A DNA stretch of 28,639 nucleotides, from assembly GCA_015179025.1 (NCBI GenBank), contig WHUX01000427.1, positions 1 through 28,639 on the forward strand. The letters run 5' to 3'. This document shows positions 18,249 to 28,639 of the stretch, piece by piece. How positions within the stretch are numbered: position 1 is the stretch's first letter; the number at the start of each line of letters is the position of its first letter. The position numbers were made by a program, and so were the translations under genes. The notes under the pieces are model-generated. The model made no database searches. It saw nothing but the letters and a program-made list of their open reading frames with translations, and was not told the DNA's origin. The DNA is from Terfezia claveryi (lineage: Eukaryota; Ascomycota; Pezizomycetes; Pezizales; Pezizaceae).

Positions 18249-18765
18249 TGTCACAACCGTGTTCTTAGTCTTGATTTGACACTCGAACAGGCTTGTTCGA
18301 GTGTCGTGCTGTTTTAACACTCGAACAGGCTTGTTTGGGTGTCGTCGATGGGTGATTGTTATCTTAGCTTCCGAGATAGGAATCTCGGGAAGCTTATTCC
18401 TTCTACGGCCTTGGCCTGGAATCATGTATATATATCTTCGTCCCTCCGCCCTCTCGTTGGATCCCCATCCAACGTCTTGTATATCCAATACAGGGCCTTA
18501 CTTCTCTCCACGTTGGTGCATCTCCCTTATGCACCTCCTTGTCTCGCCTTGTCTCTGCAGCCCAGCTGCCTCCCTTGACACACGCGGCAACTGCTTCCGC
18601 ATGTCTCGTGTCCCTTGCCCTCTGCCCCTCTTGCCTCTTGCCCTTGCCCCCCGTCCCAGCCTTTCCCTAGTCATACACATAGCGTTCCTACGTGTGTCTT
18701 GCCCTAGCCTCTGCCTTCTCCCCGGCGTACCCTTTGGTCGCCTTGTTCCCAGAGCCCACCTTACA
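18249..18765 (+). repeat. 3' LTR of element A (517 bp)
   Basis: It matches 12569-13085 over its full length, with about two dozen differences, nearly all transitions. Palindromes lie at 18278-18305 (12-bp arms perfect here) and 18316-18343, and TATATATA at 18427-18434. TTATA follows at 18766-18770. Confidence 0.95.
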
Positions 18766-18770
18766 TTATA

Positions 18771-18873
18771 CATGTATTCTCTTTGATGTGTTTCTATTAC
18801 TTTCTATTGTGGGGTATATGAATTGCTATGAAAGTTAGTCAGTCAGAATGACCTCTAGGAAAGGGGAAGTACT
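18771..18873 (+). other. Right end of element B interior with polypurine tract
   Basis: This short non-coding stretch ends in AGGAAAGGGGAAGTAC directly before LTR B. It fits a polypurine tract and shows that B, like A, reads left to right. Confidence 0.65.
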
Positions 18874-19179
18874 GTTACAGTGCAAGGCAGACAGGGGTGG
18901 GGGATATGTGAATCATCATAGGTTAGGTAATATATTGTAATTCAATGGATTGGAGGCCTGACGAACCCTGCTTCCTATATATGTACCCACTTCCTATATC
19001 TAACTTTTGGCTTTTTAAAGAATGTTCTAAGTTCTAAGTTCAAAGACCAATTGTAAGTTCACCTCGCACCCGTATGTGCAGTTAGGCCTGAGTTATATAA
19101 TCTTGCCTTCGCTTGCTAATAACCCTCCAAATACCAGTATTTCAACAACATTACCTAGATCACCAGCTCACCTCTAACA
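18874..19179 (+). repeat. 3' LTR of element B (306 bp)
   Basis: It begins TGTTACAG and ends CTAACA, and is followed by the GACTT duplication at 19180-19184. This is the uninterrupted partner of the LTR split by element D and so gives the empty-site sequence for D. Confidence 0.92.
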
Positions 19180-20511
19180 GACTTTCTATTCTATCTAGAC
19201 TAACTATATGTACTAGAAGGGGACTTATGTCTAAAACTAATTGGGAAATACTAAGACACTTTAGCTACTGGCTATCTTAGAGTAGCTAAGACTCTAGAGC
19301 TACTAGCTAGGCAGTATATCTGGATCGATTAGCAAAAAGATAAGGAAAGGTATATATAGAACTGTCATACCTGTAAGAAATTGAAGCCTACTTGCTATGC
19401 CCTCTACAGAACCTTAAAGCCTCTAAAGATCCTAAATTGACCTTGGTAGTACCTGACTATAAACTTTATAACTGAATTACTAGAAGACTCAAGGTCTAAT
19501 ACTATTCTAATGGTAGTAGACTGACTAATAAAGATAAGGTATATTATATTATATTGGAATACCTACTCTACTCCAGAATTAGCTGGCCACTACCTCAACA
19601 ATATATTTCAGTATTATAGCCTCTCCAAATTGATCATGTCTGACTGTGGTCTCCAGTTCACCTCAAACTTCTAGTAAGTATTCTGTAAACTCTTAGAGAT
19701 CAAAGTATGTCTGTCAATAGCCTACCATCCTTAGATAGATAGCTAATCAGAAAGGATGAATACTATTATGAAGCAACACCTACAGGTCTTTAGCAACTAC
19801 CAGTAAAACAACATGGTATTGTTGCTGGCAACCTATAAGTTCAGGGCTAACAACTAGTTCTTAGAGTTCTCAAAAACCTCTCCATTCTTGGCTAACTATG
19901 GTTAGCACCTCTAGTTTGTAGATGCTTTAGCATCCTTGTAGAAAGTCTATCCTTCAGCTAAGAAGTTTGCAACTAGGATCACTAAACTCTACTAAACTTT
20001 GAAAACTAAGTTGACTTATACCTAACCTAGGTAAGCTGAATATACAAATAGATCCAGGTTGCTAGCCCTAAAATATTAGTTAGAAGATAAGGTATGGCTT
20101 TCTAATCACTATTTCCATATGGAATAACTATCATACAAACTGGATTATAAGTTTTTAGGTCTATACAAAGTATTAGAGAGTGTGGGTACTCATGCTTACC
20201 AACTAAAGTTCCCTAAGAATATTAAGCCCCATCCTGTCATTCATATCTCAAAAATTGAACCAGCTGTAGATAATCCTCTTCCAGGTCAAAGGCATCCACC
20301 ACTTCCTCCCATAGTAATTGCAGAAGAAGAGGAGTAGGAGGTCAAGGAGGTACTAGACTCTAGGAAGCACTATAGGCAAGTTCAGTACAAGGTTAAATAG
20401 TTAGAACATAAGGAGGCTACTTGATAACTTACTAAAGACTTGGAAAATACTCAGGATCTAGTCTTTCTATTCTATCAGTAATACTTAAAGAAGCCCTATC
20501 CAGTTGAGTGA
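19180..20511 (+). pseudogene. Decayed Ty3 pol of element C (integrase, chromodomain)
   Basis: This continues the relic interrupted at 1037. It aligns with 16690-18033 of element A: an HHCC zinc region (about 19250-19390), the integrase core (about 19440-19850), the GPY/F region (about 20100-20200) and a chromodomain relic (about 20335-20490), ending in TGA at 20509-20511. Stops occur every few codons, chiefly TAG and TAA from C-to-T and G-to-A changes. It cannot be translated. Confidence 0.88.
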
Positions 20512-20741
20512 TCTCTCTATATTTAAGTTAGGGTTCTTGTCTTTATTCTTGTTGTTGTTCTTGTTATTGTTCTTATTATTATTGTCTTTATTATTAATTG
20601 TAGTGCTGGTAATAGGTCTTTATTATTATTTAGAGTTGGGGTTCTCATTCCTACAATTTTTGTTGTTTTTTGTATTGATTTTGCTAGTTGTCATGCCTAA
20701 AGCCTCCTTGTCACTAGAGCTTCACCTTAAAGGGGGAATAG
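20512..20741 (+). other. 3' untranslated region and polypurine tract of element C
   Basis: A T-rich region with degenerate TTCTTG/TTATTG units corresponds to the TCGTTCTTC repeats of element A. It ends in TTAAAGGGGGAATAG next to the LTR. Confidence 0.7.
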
Positions 20742-21218
20742 TATCACAATGGTATACTTGGTTGTTTTTGTTATTATCTGCAATTTTAGGTAATATGGTA
20801 TTGCCTTAGTCCTACTTGATACTCAGATAGTATCTTATCTGAGTATCATATTGTCATTAATTAATTATCTTTTTATTATTACCCTAAACATCATCTGTAA
20901 TGCAGGTGATAGGTTATTGCTATCTTGCTTGGCTCCTAAGATAGAAATCTTGAGAAGTTTATTTCTTCTATTATCTTGTTCCTAAATTATATATATATAG
21001 CTCCTGTCCCTTATACTATTATTAGATCTCTATTTAACATCTTATATACCTAATACAGGACTCTACTTCCTCTACACTAGTATACCTTCTCTATACACTC
21101 CTCTTGCCTCATAAACAACTCTGCAGCATAGCTGCCTCCTTCTTATACATATATCAACTACTTCCATATATCTCTTGCCTCTTGCCCTTGTTTTCTATTC
21201 CAGCCTTCCTCTAGTTAT
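20742..21218 (+). repeat. 3' LTR of element C, truncated by element E
   Basis: It starts TATCACAAT, a decayed TGTCACAAC, and follows LTR A to its CCTCTAGTTAT, where element E begins. It is AT-rich from decay. Palindromes lie at 20817-20848 (13-bp arms around GTATCT) and 20890-20910. The missing end should lie beyond element E, outside the window. Confidence 0.82.
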
Positions 21219-21810
21219 TGTAATAAGAGCTCTAGGGGAAAAGGCAACTAAGAGGTACGCCGGGCAGTGTCAAGGGGGAATCGCACATGTAGGAGCGCTA
21301 TGTATGTGATCTGGGGAAAGGCTAGGGGCAAGGTGAGGGCAGGGCTAGAGTAACATAGGAATGCTTTATGTATGACTGGGGAAGGCTGGGATGGGGGACA
21401 AGGGCAAAAGGCAAGAGGGGCAGAGGGCAAGGAGCACGAGATACGCAGAGGCAGTTGCTGCGTGTGTTAGAGGGGGGCAGCTGTACTGCAGAGTTATTCA
21501 CGAGACAAGGCAAAATGAGGGGGTGTACAAGGGAGGAACACCTTCATGGAGAGACAAGGTCCTGAATTAGGTATACAAGATGTTGGATAGAGATCCAACG
21601 ACAGTACGAGGGATAGAGGCTATATATACATAATTCCAGGTTAGGGCAATGGAAGGAATAAGCTTCCCAAGATCCTTATTTTGGAAGCCAAGTAAGGTAA
21701 TGATAACACATCACCTGCGATCGCAGGTGATGACAAAAACAACAATAACAATATCATATCACCTGTGATCGCAGGTGATAACAAAGACAACTGAGTACCC
21801 AGTTGTGATA
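21219..21810 (-). repeat. 3' LTR of element E (592 bp)
   Basis: On the plus strand it starts TGTAATAAG and ends TTGTGATA, the complement of a decayed TGTCACAA. It carries a perfect 24-bp palindrome (21709-21732) and a near-perfect one (21757-21780). Both are built on TCACCTGCGA and unrelated to those of LTR A. The R/U5-like part matches LTR A on the opposite strand. Confidence 0.88.
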
Positions 21811-22007
21811 CTATTCCACCTTTAGGCTAGAGCTCCAGCAACTAGGAGGCCTGGGCATGACAACCAGTAAAATCAATACAGGAAACAATAATAAAGGCAA
21901 CGACAAGGACTCCAACTCCAAACAACAAGAAGAATGAGAAGAATGAGAAGAATAAGAAGAATGAGAGTCGAATAGGCCCCACTATATGACTCTTAAAAGG
22001 CACAACA

Positions 22008-25000
22008 TCATTCCATCGGGTGAGGCTTCCTTGGGTATTGCTGGTGGAATAAGGCGACCAAATCCTGCGCATTCTCCAAGTTCTCTGCAGGTTGCCAAGT
22101 AGCCTCTTCATCTCCTAACCATTTAACTTTGTATTACAGATGACTGTACCTCTTCCTCAAGTCCAATACCTTTTCGACCTCCCACTCCTCCTTACTCTCG
22201 ACCACTACAGGAGGAGGGGGGGGATGCTTCTGTCCTGGAAGGAGCTCATCTGCTGCAGGCTCAACTTCCGATACGTAGACAACCGGATGGTGTTTGATGT
22301 CCTTGGGGAACTTCAACCAGTAGGCATGAGTGCCCATAGCAGCCAACACCTTGAATGGACTTAGGAACTTGTAGTCGAGCTTGCGAGATAGCTGTTCCAT
22401 TTAGAAGTGCCGGCTAGAGAGCCACACCTTATCTCCTGGCTGATACTTGGGGGCTGGCAACCATGATCCATTGGCATATTCGGCTTGCCTAGCTTGCATA
22501 TATCCCAGCTCGGCTTTTAGGGTAGAGTGAAGTTCAAAAATCTGCATGGCGAACTCCTTAGCTGGAGTATACTCCCTGGCCTTGTGCAGAGGTGCCAGGG
22601 AGTCTACGAACCAAGGATGCCAGCCATAATTGGCCAGGAATAGGGAGGTCTTCAGGGTCTCAGAGAAGTGGTTGTTGGTAGAGAATTCGCAGGTGGCCAG
22701 TAATGAAACCCAGTTATTCTGCTAGTAATTAATATACACCCTCAGATATTGCTCCATGATAGTGTTCATACATTCTAACTGGCCATCAGTCTGAGGGTGG
22801 TATGCCGTAGACAGATGTACTTCAATACGCAATAGCTCACAGAATATTTTCTAGAAGTCGGCGATAAACTGAAGGCCATGGTCTGAGACAATCAACACTG
22901 GAAGGCCATGGTAACATAAGACATTATCCAAGTAGAGGGATACCAATTCGGGGGCTGAGCAGTTGTCTCGACAGGGTATCATATACCTCATTTTCATTAA
23001 CCAATCCACTACTATCAAGATGGCGTTAAATCCCAAGTCTTCTGGCAATCCAGTAATGAAGTCCATAGTTAGATATTGCCAGGGTTATTCTGGGACTTCT
23101 AGGGGCTTTAGGGTACTATAAGGAGTGTGGCAGGTGGGTTTGGCACGCTTGCAGACATAGCAATTCCGTATGTACCATTCCACTTCCTTCCATTGGTCAA
23201 TCTACGTATATTGCCTAGACAGCAACTCTAACATTTTAGCTACTCTAGGGTGACTCACTGCCAGTATGTCGTGGTGTTCCTTGATCAATCGCAGGCATAG
23301 CTCATTGTCTGCAGGCATGTAGAGGCAGTCCAGGTGGTAGAGAAGGCCATCCTGAGTTGTACACTTGGCCAGGGAAATCTTGGTGTGGTAATGCTGTCCA
23401 GATTCCACCGCAACAATTATATCCTTAACCAGGGGGTCCTCCACATGTGCCTGTCATAACTGCAGAAGGAGGTCATTTCTAGCGTCGGCATCAGTAAAGG
23501 TATTGGCTGCCAGGTCAAGATTTTCTGGTTTTAGTACCACCTAATTCTAGTACCTCAGCCTTTCATTCCCCCCTTTAGGGAGATCTCCTGATCTCCTGGT
23601 CAGTGCATCTGGCTTACCCCCAGCCTTTCCAGGCCGGTACTTGATCTTGAAGTTGAATTGAGATAAGAACTCCAACCACCTAGCCTGCTGTTAGTTCAGC
23701 AACTTGGTGGTGGTGAAATACTCAAGGTTCTTATGATTGGACAATACCTTGATAATTCCCTTGGCTGACTCTAGATGAGGTCTCCATTCCTCAAAAGCTC
23801 GAACAATGGCCATTAATTCCTTATCATAGATCTTATAATTACACTCCGCCAGGGAGTGCTTTTTGGAGAAATAGGCCATTGGGTGGAGGACTCTATTGAC
23901 ATACTGGGACAGAATTCCAGCGGAAACATAGTCGGAGGCATTCATTTCTATAATACACTCGCTATTGAGATCAAAGTGAGCCAGTATGGGTGCTGATCAG
24001 AAGGTTTCCTTGAGGTTCTGGAAGGCGGATTGGGCTTCTAGACTCCAGTGGAATTGCCGGTCCTTTTTGGTCAAGACTGTAAGGGTGACCATGATCTTGG
24101 AATACCGTAGAATAAACTATCGATAAAAGTTGGCAAATCCCAGAAAGGCCTGAACATCCTTGAGATTTGCTGGAACTTCTTATTCCTGAATGGTGGTGAC
24201 CTTGGCGGGGTCTATTCTAATACCTTCTATAGTAATGATCAACCCTAGATACTTAACCTCCTGCACATGGAATTCACATTTCTCGGGCTTGAGATAAAAC
24301 CCAGCTTACTGCAGCTTCTCCAATACCTACTGGACATGAATCTTGTGCTCTGCTAGGGTATCTGAATAAATCAAGATATCATCGAGGTAGACTGTGTAGA
24401 ACATATCCAGAAAGTCCCGTAAGGTGTCATTGATAAAGTGCTGGAAGGAGGCAGAGGTATTAGTTAGGGCAAAGGGCATGATATTGTACTCAAAGTGGCC
24501 GTAACATGTCCGGAAGGCCATTTTCTACTCCTCCCCTTCAGCGATCTATACTAGGTTGTACACCCCTTGCAAGTCCAATTTGGTGAACCATTTCACCTTG
24601 GAAAGCCTGGCTAATGTCTTCTGGATCAGAGGTAGGGGGTACCTGTTTTTGACCGTTATCTTGTTTAGGCCCCAGTAATTGACACACAACTGGAGAGAGC
24701 CATCTAATTTCTTTACGAATAGCACTGGAGCACCTGCTGGTGAGGAGCTATGGCGAATAAAGCTCTTATTGAGGTTTTCCTCCAAGTATTTCTTCAAAGC
24801 TTCCAGCTCTAACCGGAATATTCCATTAAGGGGCCCATAGGGGGGGTCTTACCCTCTATTAGCAGAATGGTGTGGTCATATGGCCAGTGGAGTGCGAGCT
24901 TTTCTGCGGCCTTCTCTGAGAACAGGTCGATGAATTCGTGGTATTCATCTGGGACCATGGACTTCCACTCCTCCTTAGAACTCATCTTGTTAATCTCTAG

Positions 25001-25723
25001 GTTCACCTCATATATGGACAGGGCGTGAGCCTTCAGCTTGTGCCTCCTGGTGAGGTAAGCAAAAGCCCCTGCTCCGATAAAGCTAATATTTAGAGGTTTT
25101 AGAGGTGGTATAATAGGGGGAATTGGGAAATTAGCATCAATGTGCACATGCCGAGGTACTACGTGAGTTAGATGGGTAATCGGGAGTAGCAAGGTACACA
25201 GCCTAGTAATGGTGGCCTTTGGATTTCCGTAGTGTTTTTGGCAATACTAGCTATTGAACTGCAGGGTATACAAGCCAAAGCTGACCGATATATCATATAT
25301 TCTGAGCCAGAGAATTCTGAGGACAATTGGGTATTTTAGCTTAGTGACGAATATGGGGAGGTTGGCCTTGGAGTGATCCCCTACCAAGGCAGACAAGCAC
25401 ACAATATTAGTGATATCTCTAGAGGAGATGGGTTGACCATCAATGATATCCAGAACATGGGGGGTTTTGAGCTTAGATATAGGTATAGAGAATTAACTGA
25501 CAAAGGCTTGGTCAATGAATGCAATTCCTAAAGCTCCACAATCTATAAGTGCTGATGTATTGATTATTCTATTATTGATTCTGAGGGAGATAGGTACAAC
25601 AAAATGCTCACTGAACAAGCGAGATTTATTAATAGTGGAAGAAACAGAAAATGCAGACAAAGACAAATGTCCTAAGGCAGGTCCCTTGCTAGTATCAGTA
25701 ACTAGGTAAGGGATAGGGGTTTT
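22008..25723 (-). pseudogene. Pol of element E, many stops
   Basis: Read right to left, the frame begins at the slippery site near 25723 and ends at TGA 22010-22008. Recognisable parts: protease region (about 25300-25600), spacer with FIGAGAFAYLTRRHK (about 25050-25100), reverse transcriptase (24327-24800, YLDDILIYS near 24390), RNase H (23690-23950), HHCC and linker (about 23150-23450), integrase core (about 22700-23070, MDFITGLPED) and GPY/F plus chromodomain (about 22010-22400). Stops, mostly TAG, split it into short frames. It aligns throughout with element A pol. Confidence 0.9.
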
Positions 25724-25726
25724 CCT
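25681..25726 (-). promoter_or_regulatory. Decayed -1 frameshift signal of element E
   Basis: On the minus strand AGGAAAA (25726-25720) replaces GGGAAAA, followed by a five-base spacer and the same stem-loop with two weakened pairs. The gag stop TAG is at 25704-25702. One G-to-A change has spoiled the heptamer. Confidence 0.7.
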
Positions 25727-25811
25727 AACTTGTCAACCTCCTCGATCCGAGGTACTGGAGTGTTGGAAATAGTGTAGATGGCTAGGGCATGGGCTTTCTG
25801 AAGGGGACAGG
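25702..25811 (-). pseudogene. Gag C-terminus of element E
   Basis: This is the last part of gag, from just after the CCHC knuckle (CPL) to TAG. It is cut upstream by the insertion of element F. ACAGG at 25807-25811 is the likely left target duplication of F. Confidence 0.75.
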
Positions 25812-26368
25812 TGTCACAACCGTCCTTTCCTAGCCAGGTTTGAGAGTCAGACGGGATTCCGTCCGACTCTCGTTATTGTTGGTTGATTGATATGTTGTTA
25901 TCTCTGTTCCCGAGATAAGGGGTCTCGGGAACCTTATTCCTTCCGGTAGCCTTGGCCAGGAAGGAAGCCTGTATATATAGCTTGCTCTCTCCGCCCTCTC
26001 GTTGGATCCCCATCTAACGTCTTGTATATCCAATACAGGGCCTTACTTCTCTCCACGTTGGTGCATCTCCCTTGTGCACCTCCTTGTCTTGCCTTGACAC
26101 TGCAGCCCTACTGCCCACCCTACGAACCTCCTGTCCTTGCCTTGTCTCGCCTTGTATTTGCAGCCCAGCTGCCTCCCTTAACACTGTGGCAACTGCTTCC
26201 GCGTGTCTCGTGCCCCTTACCATCTGCCCCTCTTGCCTCTTGCCCTTGCCTCCCGTCTCAGCCCCCCCCCCCTGGTCACACACGTAGCGTTCCTACGTGT
26301 GTGTTATCCTAGCCTTGCCCTTGCCCGGCGTACCTCTTGGTCGCCTTGCCCCCAGAGCCGTCGTTACA
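25812..26368 (+). repeat. 5' LTR of element F (557 bp)
   Basis: It begins TGTCACAAC and ends TCGTTACA. U3 holds one 30-bp palindrome (25842-25871) and a perfect 10-bp-arm inverted repeat, GTTCCCGAGA...TCTCGGGAAC (25906-25932). TATATATA lies at 25972-25979. An internal duplication around 26095-26170 repeats the CTTGTCTCGCCTTG...GCAGCCC segment, making it longer than LTR A. Confidence 0.88.
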
Positions 26369-26400
26369 CTACGTTGGATCCTTTGGACCAACTGGTACGC
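26369..26400 (+). promoter_or_regulatory. Primer-binding region / hairpin after the LTR of F
   Basis: CTACGTTGGATCC, a TTT loop and GGACCAAC can pair with one bulged A. Position and outer stem match the hairpin of element A at 13086-13117, while the inner stem pairs differ. Confidence 0.5.
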
Positions 26401-26404
26401 AGTC

Positions 26405-27573
26405 ATGTCAGGAGCAGCTCTCCCACCACCCGCCGTCAGGTTCCAGACCTGGAGAAGCTCCCCTATACCCTCAGGCCGAACGAATTGAACGCCTATCATC
26501 GAGAAATCATCGACATCTTCGAGGCCATGGATGCCATCGGGGCCGAACTCGGCAACAGCCTGGCCGTAGCCGAACGAAAGCTAAGATCCGCGACGAAGAG
26601 ATCACGGTCCTCCAGACGGATCTCGACCATGTGAACCTTGCCCTAGCCACCGAACGGACTACGATACAAAACCTCGGCCATGCCCTGGCGAATCTGGCTA
26701 TCCCTACGTCAACCACCACCGCCAAAACGGAAAGTATCCCCACCCCCCCTAAGTTCAATGGGGATAGGGCTCGTCTACGAGCCTGGAAAAATGTGGTGAA
26801 CTTGAAGTTGAGTGGAGATTCGGCTAGGTTTCATCAGAACAATACCTCCTGGCCTATGTGTTTGCCCTGCTAGAGGGCAAGGCCACGGATAAATCCAGCC
26901 ATATGTACTCGAGACAGAATCAAGCTCGACAACGTCTCAGCCTTGTTTGTTATCTTGGATCGGGCGTTCGGAGATCCTGATGCAGTAGGGATGGCCAGTC
27001 TAGCGCTCCGGGCACTGAGACAGCGCAACTCAGAGCTGTCTACTTATGTCGCAGAGTTCTCAAGGCTGGCCACAGAGTAAGGTGGAACGACCAGGCTAAG
27101 TTTGAGCAATTCCAGGAGGGGCTCAGCGATGAGCTCCAACAAGCCATGGTTACCCTCCCGCAGTTAATACCCTCGAGGAGTTGATCGACCAGGCCTCCCG
27201 GATAGAATAGCGGATGTCTGGCTCCACAACCGCCCCCCGTTCAGGCCAGCACCCGTCTCCCACTACTCCAGCAACACTATACCACCAAAGCAGCTCAGGC
27301 CCCTGCCCCCGCCAATCAACTAGCAACCCATCGTTGGTGGCAGGAGGACCTACCCCCATGGATTTATCATCAGGCAGACCCCGCCTGACCTAAGAAGAGA
27401 GGGAACGCCGCCGGAATAATGGGCTATGCATAGCCTGTGGGAAGGCCAACCACTTCATTGCGGCTTGCCCCCTTCGAAAGAAAAGCTCCCTCGCCATCCA
27501 TGCTATCTCCGATACCCCAGTGCCCAGGATTGAGGAGGTTGATGAGTCGGGAAAAGCCCTGTCCCTTGCCTAG
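26405..27573 (+). pseudogene. Gag of element F, frameshifted
   Basis: It starts at ATG 26405 and ends at TAG 27571-27573. The reading frame jumps several times: near 26455, near 26585, near 26835, between 27050 and 27170, and elsewhere. It keeps the coiled-coil start (HREIIDIFEAMDAIG), the gag core (KFNGDRARLRAWKN) and a CCHC knuckle CIACGKANHFIAAC near 27427. It aligns with gag of element A over its whole length. Confidence 0.82.
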
Positions 27574-27594
27574 TTACTGACACTAGCAAGGGAC
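27549..27594 (+). promoter_or_regulatory. -1 ribosomal frameshift signal between gag and pol (F)
   Basis: GGGAAAA (27549-27555) is in gag phase G-GGA-AAA. A five-base spacer (GCCCT) precedes the stem-loop 27561-27594, identical to that of element A. The spacer bases differ from A while heptamer and stem do not. Confidence 0.8.
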
Positions 27595-28639
27595 CTGCCC
27601 TAGGCCATTTGTCTTTGTCTGCATTTTCTGTTTCTTCTGCTGTTGATGAATCTCGCTTGTTCAGCGAGCATTTTGTTGTATCTATCTCCCTCAGAATCAA
27701 TGATAGAACAATCAATACGTTAGCACTTATAGATTGCGGAGCTTCAGGAATTGCATTCATTGACCAAGCCTTTTCAGTAAATTCTCTATACCCATATCCA
27801 AGCTCAAAACCCCCCATGTCCTGGATGTCATTGACGGTCGACCCATCTCCTCCGGGGATATCACCGATATTGCGTGCTTGCCTGCCCTGGTGGGGGATCA
27901 CTCCGAGGCCAACCTCCCCATGTTCGTCACTAAGCTAAAATACCCAATTGTACTCGGAATCCCCTGGCTTAGAATGTACGATGTATCGGTCAGCTTTGGC
28001 TTGTACACCCTGCAGTTCAATAGCCAGTATTGCCAAAAACACTGCGGAAATCCAAAGGCTACTATTACTGGGCTGTGTGCCTTGCCACCCCCGATAACTC
28101 ACCCGACTCAGGTAGTACATTAGCATGCGCACATCGGTGCCAATCCCCCTGTTCCCCTAATTCCCCCTATTGTACTGCCTCCAAAACCTCTGAATGTTAG
28201 CTTTATCGGAGCAGGGGCTTTCGCTTACCTCACCAGGAGGCACAAGCTGAAGTCTCACGCCCTGTCCATACATGAGGTAAACCTGGAGATTGACAAGATG
28301 AGGTCTAAGGAGGAGTGGAAGTCCATGGTCCCCGACGAATACTATGAATTCATTGACTTGTTCTCGGAGAAGGCTACAGAAAAGCTCGCACCCCACCGGC
28401 CATATGATCATACTATTCCGCTGATAGAGAGTAAGACCCCCCCCCTATGGGCCCCTCTACGGAATGTCCCGATTACAGCTGGAAGCTTTGAAGAAATACT
28501 TGGAAGAAAACCTCAACAAGAGCTTCATTCACCACAGCTCCTCTCCAGCGGGTGCTCCGGTGCTATTCGTGAAGAAGTCGGATGGCTCCCTTTGGTTGTG
28601 TGTTGATTATCGTGGCCTGAACGAAATAACGGTCAAAAA
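27552..28639 (+). pseudogene. Pol of element F, protease to start of RT, cut by window edge
   Basis: The -1 frame opens at the slippery site. The protease motif ALIDCGASG lies near 27725, followed by LKYPIVLGIPWLRMYD near 27940 and FIGAGAFAYLTRRHK near 28205. RT starts near the right edge ([10 protein letters not shown] and [10 protein letters not shown] region). A base loss near 27785, a TAG near 28120 and an extra C in a C run near 28437-28445 break the frame. The gene continues past the window. Confidence 0.85.

Larger units (their letters stand above)
12569..18765 (+). mobile_element. Element A: full-length Ty3/gypsy chromovirus
   Basis: This is a complete 6197-bp retrotransposon with two 517-bp LTRs, gag, pol in the -1 frame, a C-terminal chromodomain, a polypurine tract and TTATA duplications. 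Pol order is protease, reverse transcriptase, RNase H, integrase, chromodomain, as in Metaviridae chromoviruses. Seven in-frame stops break gag and pol, and six of them could come from CAG, CAA or CGA by C-to-T. The two LTRs differ at roughly two dozen sites, nearly all transitions. The copy is therefore probably dead, but much younger than element C. Confidence 0.95.
1038..19179 (+). mobile_element. Element B: non-coding LTR retrotransposon holding two later insertions
   Basis: B has two matching LTRs of about 306 bp that begin TGTTACAG and end CTAACA, and it is flanked by GACTT. A polypurine tract lies just before the right LTR. Once nested elements D (1068-10689) and A (12569-18765) are removed, about 1.7 kb of interior remains. 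That interior has no gag or pol frame, only minisatellites. This fits a non-autonomous LTR element of LARD/TRIM type that relies on another element's enzymes. The two LTRs differ mainly by transitions. Confidence 0.82.
21219..25811 (-). mobile_element. Element E: minus-strand Ty3 chromovirus, 5' part missing
   Basis: E has its 3' LTR at 21219-21810, then polypurine tract, pol and the end of gag reading right to left, until element F interrupts it at 25812. Its left end lies in LTR C after GTTAT (21214-21218), the likely target duplication. Around 24800-25250 its spacer matches F more closely than A. Decay is intermediate between A and C. Confidence 0.88.
25812..28639 (+). mobile_element. Element F: plus-strand Ty3 chromovirus, 5' part
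   Basis: F has its LTR at 25812-26368, then gag and the start of pol up to the window edge. It is related to A and E but belongs to a different LTR subfamily. Several one-base indels and stops suggest it is also damaged. Its right LTR and the rest of E should lie beyond the window. Confidence 0.9.

Overview
The window looks like a transposon cemetery from a filamentous fungus. Short GT-AG introns of about 50-90 bp, chromodomain Ty3/gypsy retrotransposons, a Plavaka-type DNA transposase and strong C-to-T/G-to-A decay of old copies all point to fungi. The decay falls mainly in CpA/TpG steps, which resembles repeat-induced point mutation (RIP) in Pezizomycotina. Plavaka and DUF6532-like genes are better known from mushrooms, so I do not name a species. 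I found no host housekeeping gene, tRNA, rRNA or CRISPR array.

Target-site duplications let most of the layers be ordered. (C) The oldest is a heavily decayed plus-strand Ty3 chromovirus, with pol at 1-1037 and 19180-20511 and a 3' LTR at 20742-21218. (B) A non-coding LTR element, 1038-19179, sits in C's pol and is flanked by GACTT at 1033-1037 and 19180-19184. (D) A 9.6-kb multi-gene DNA transposon, 1068-10689, split B's 5' LTR. (A) A better-preserved Ty3 chromovirus, 12569-18765, sits in B's interior with TTATA duplications and 517-bp LTRs. (E) A minus-strand relative of A starts at 21219 inside C's 3' LTR. (F) A plus-strand relative starts at 25812 inside E's gag and runs off the right edge.

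Element D is the most unusual part. It carries short terminal inverted repeats, subterminal GCGTCA-type motifs and a 29-bp palindrome near its right end. Its genes are a two-exon Plavaka transposase (minus), a possible 50-residue ORF (plus), a three-exon Pro/Arg-rich protein (minus), an unrecognised protein with a possible beta-grasp segment (plus) and a DUF6532-like protein with four introns (plus). The last two each contain two apparent one-base deletions, and the transposase has one in-frame stop.

A, E and F share a gag-pol layout in which gag ends in TAG and pol lies in the -1 frame. A G-GGA-AAA slippery heptamer lies 5 nt before a stem-loop in A and F, and E has a decayed version. The LTRs of this family carry strong palindromes in U3 that differ in sequence and number between copies. 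They also share a conserved inverted repeat just upstream of the TATA box.
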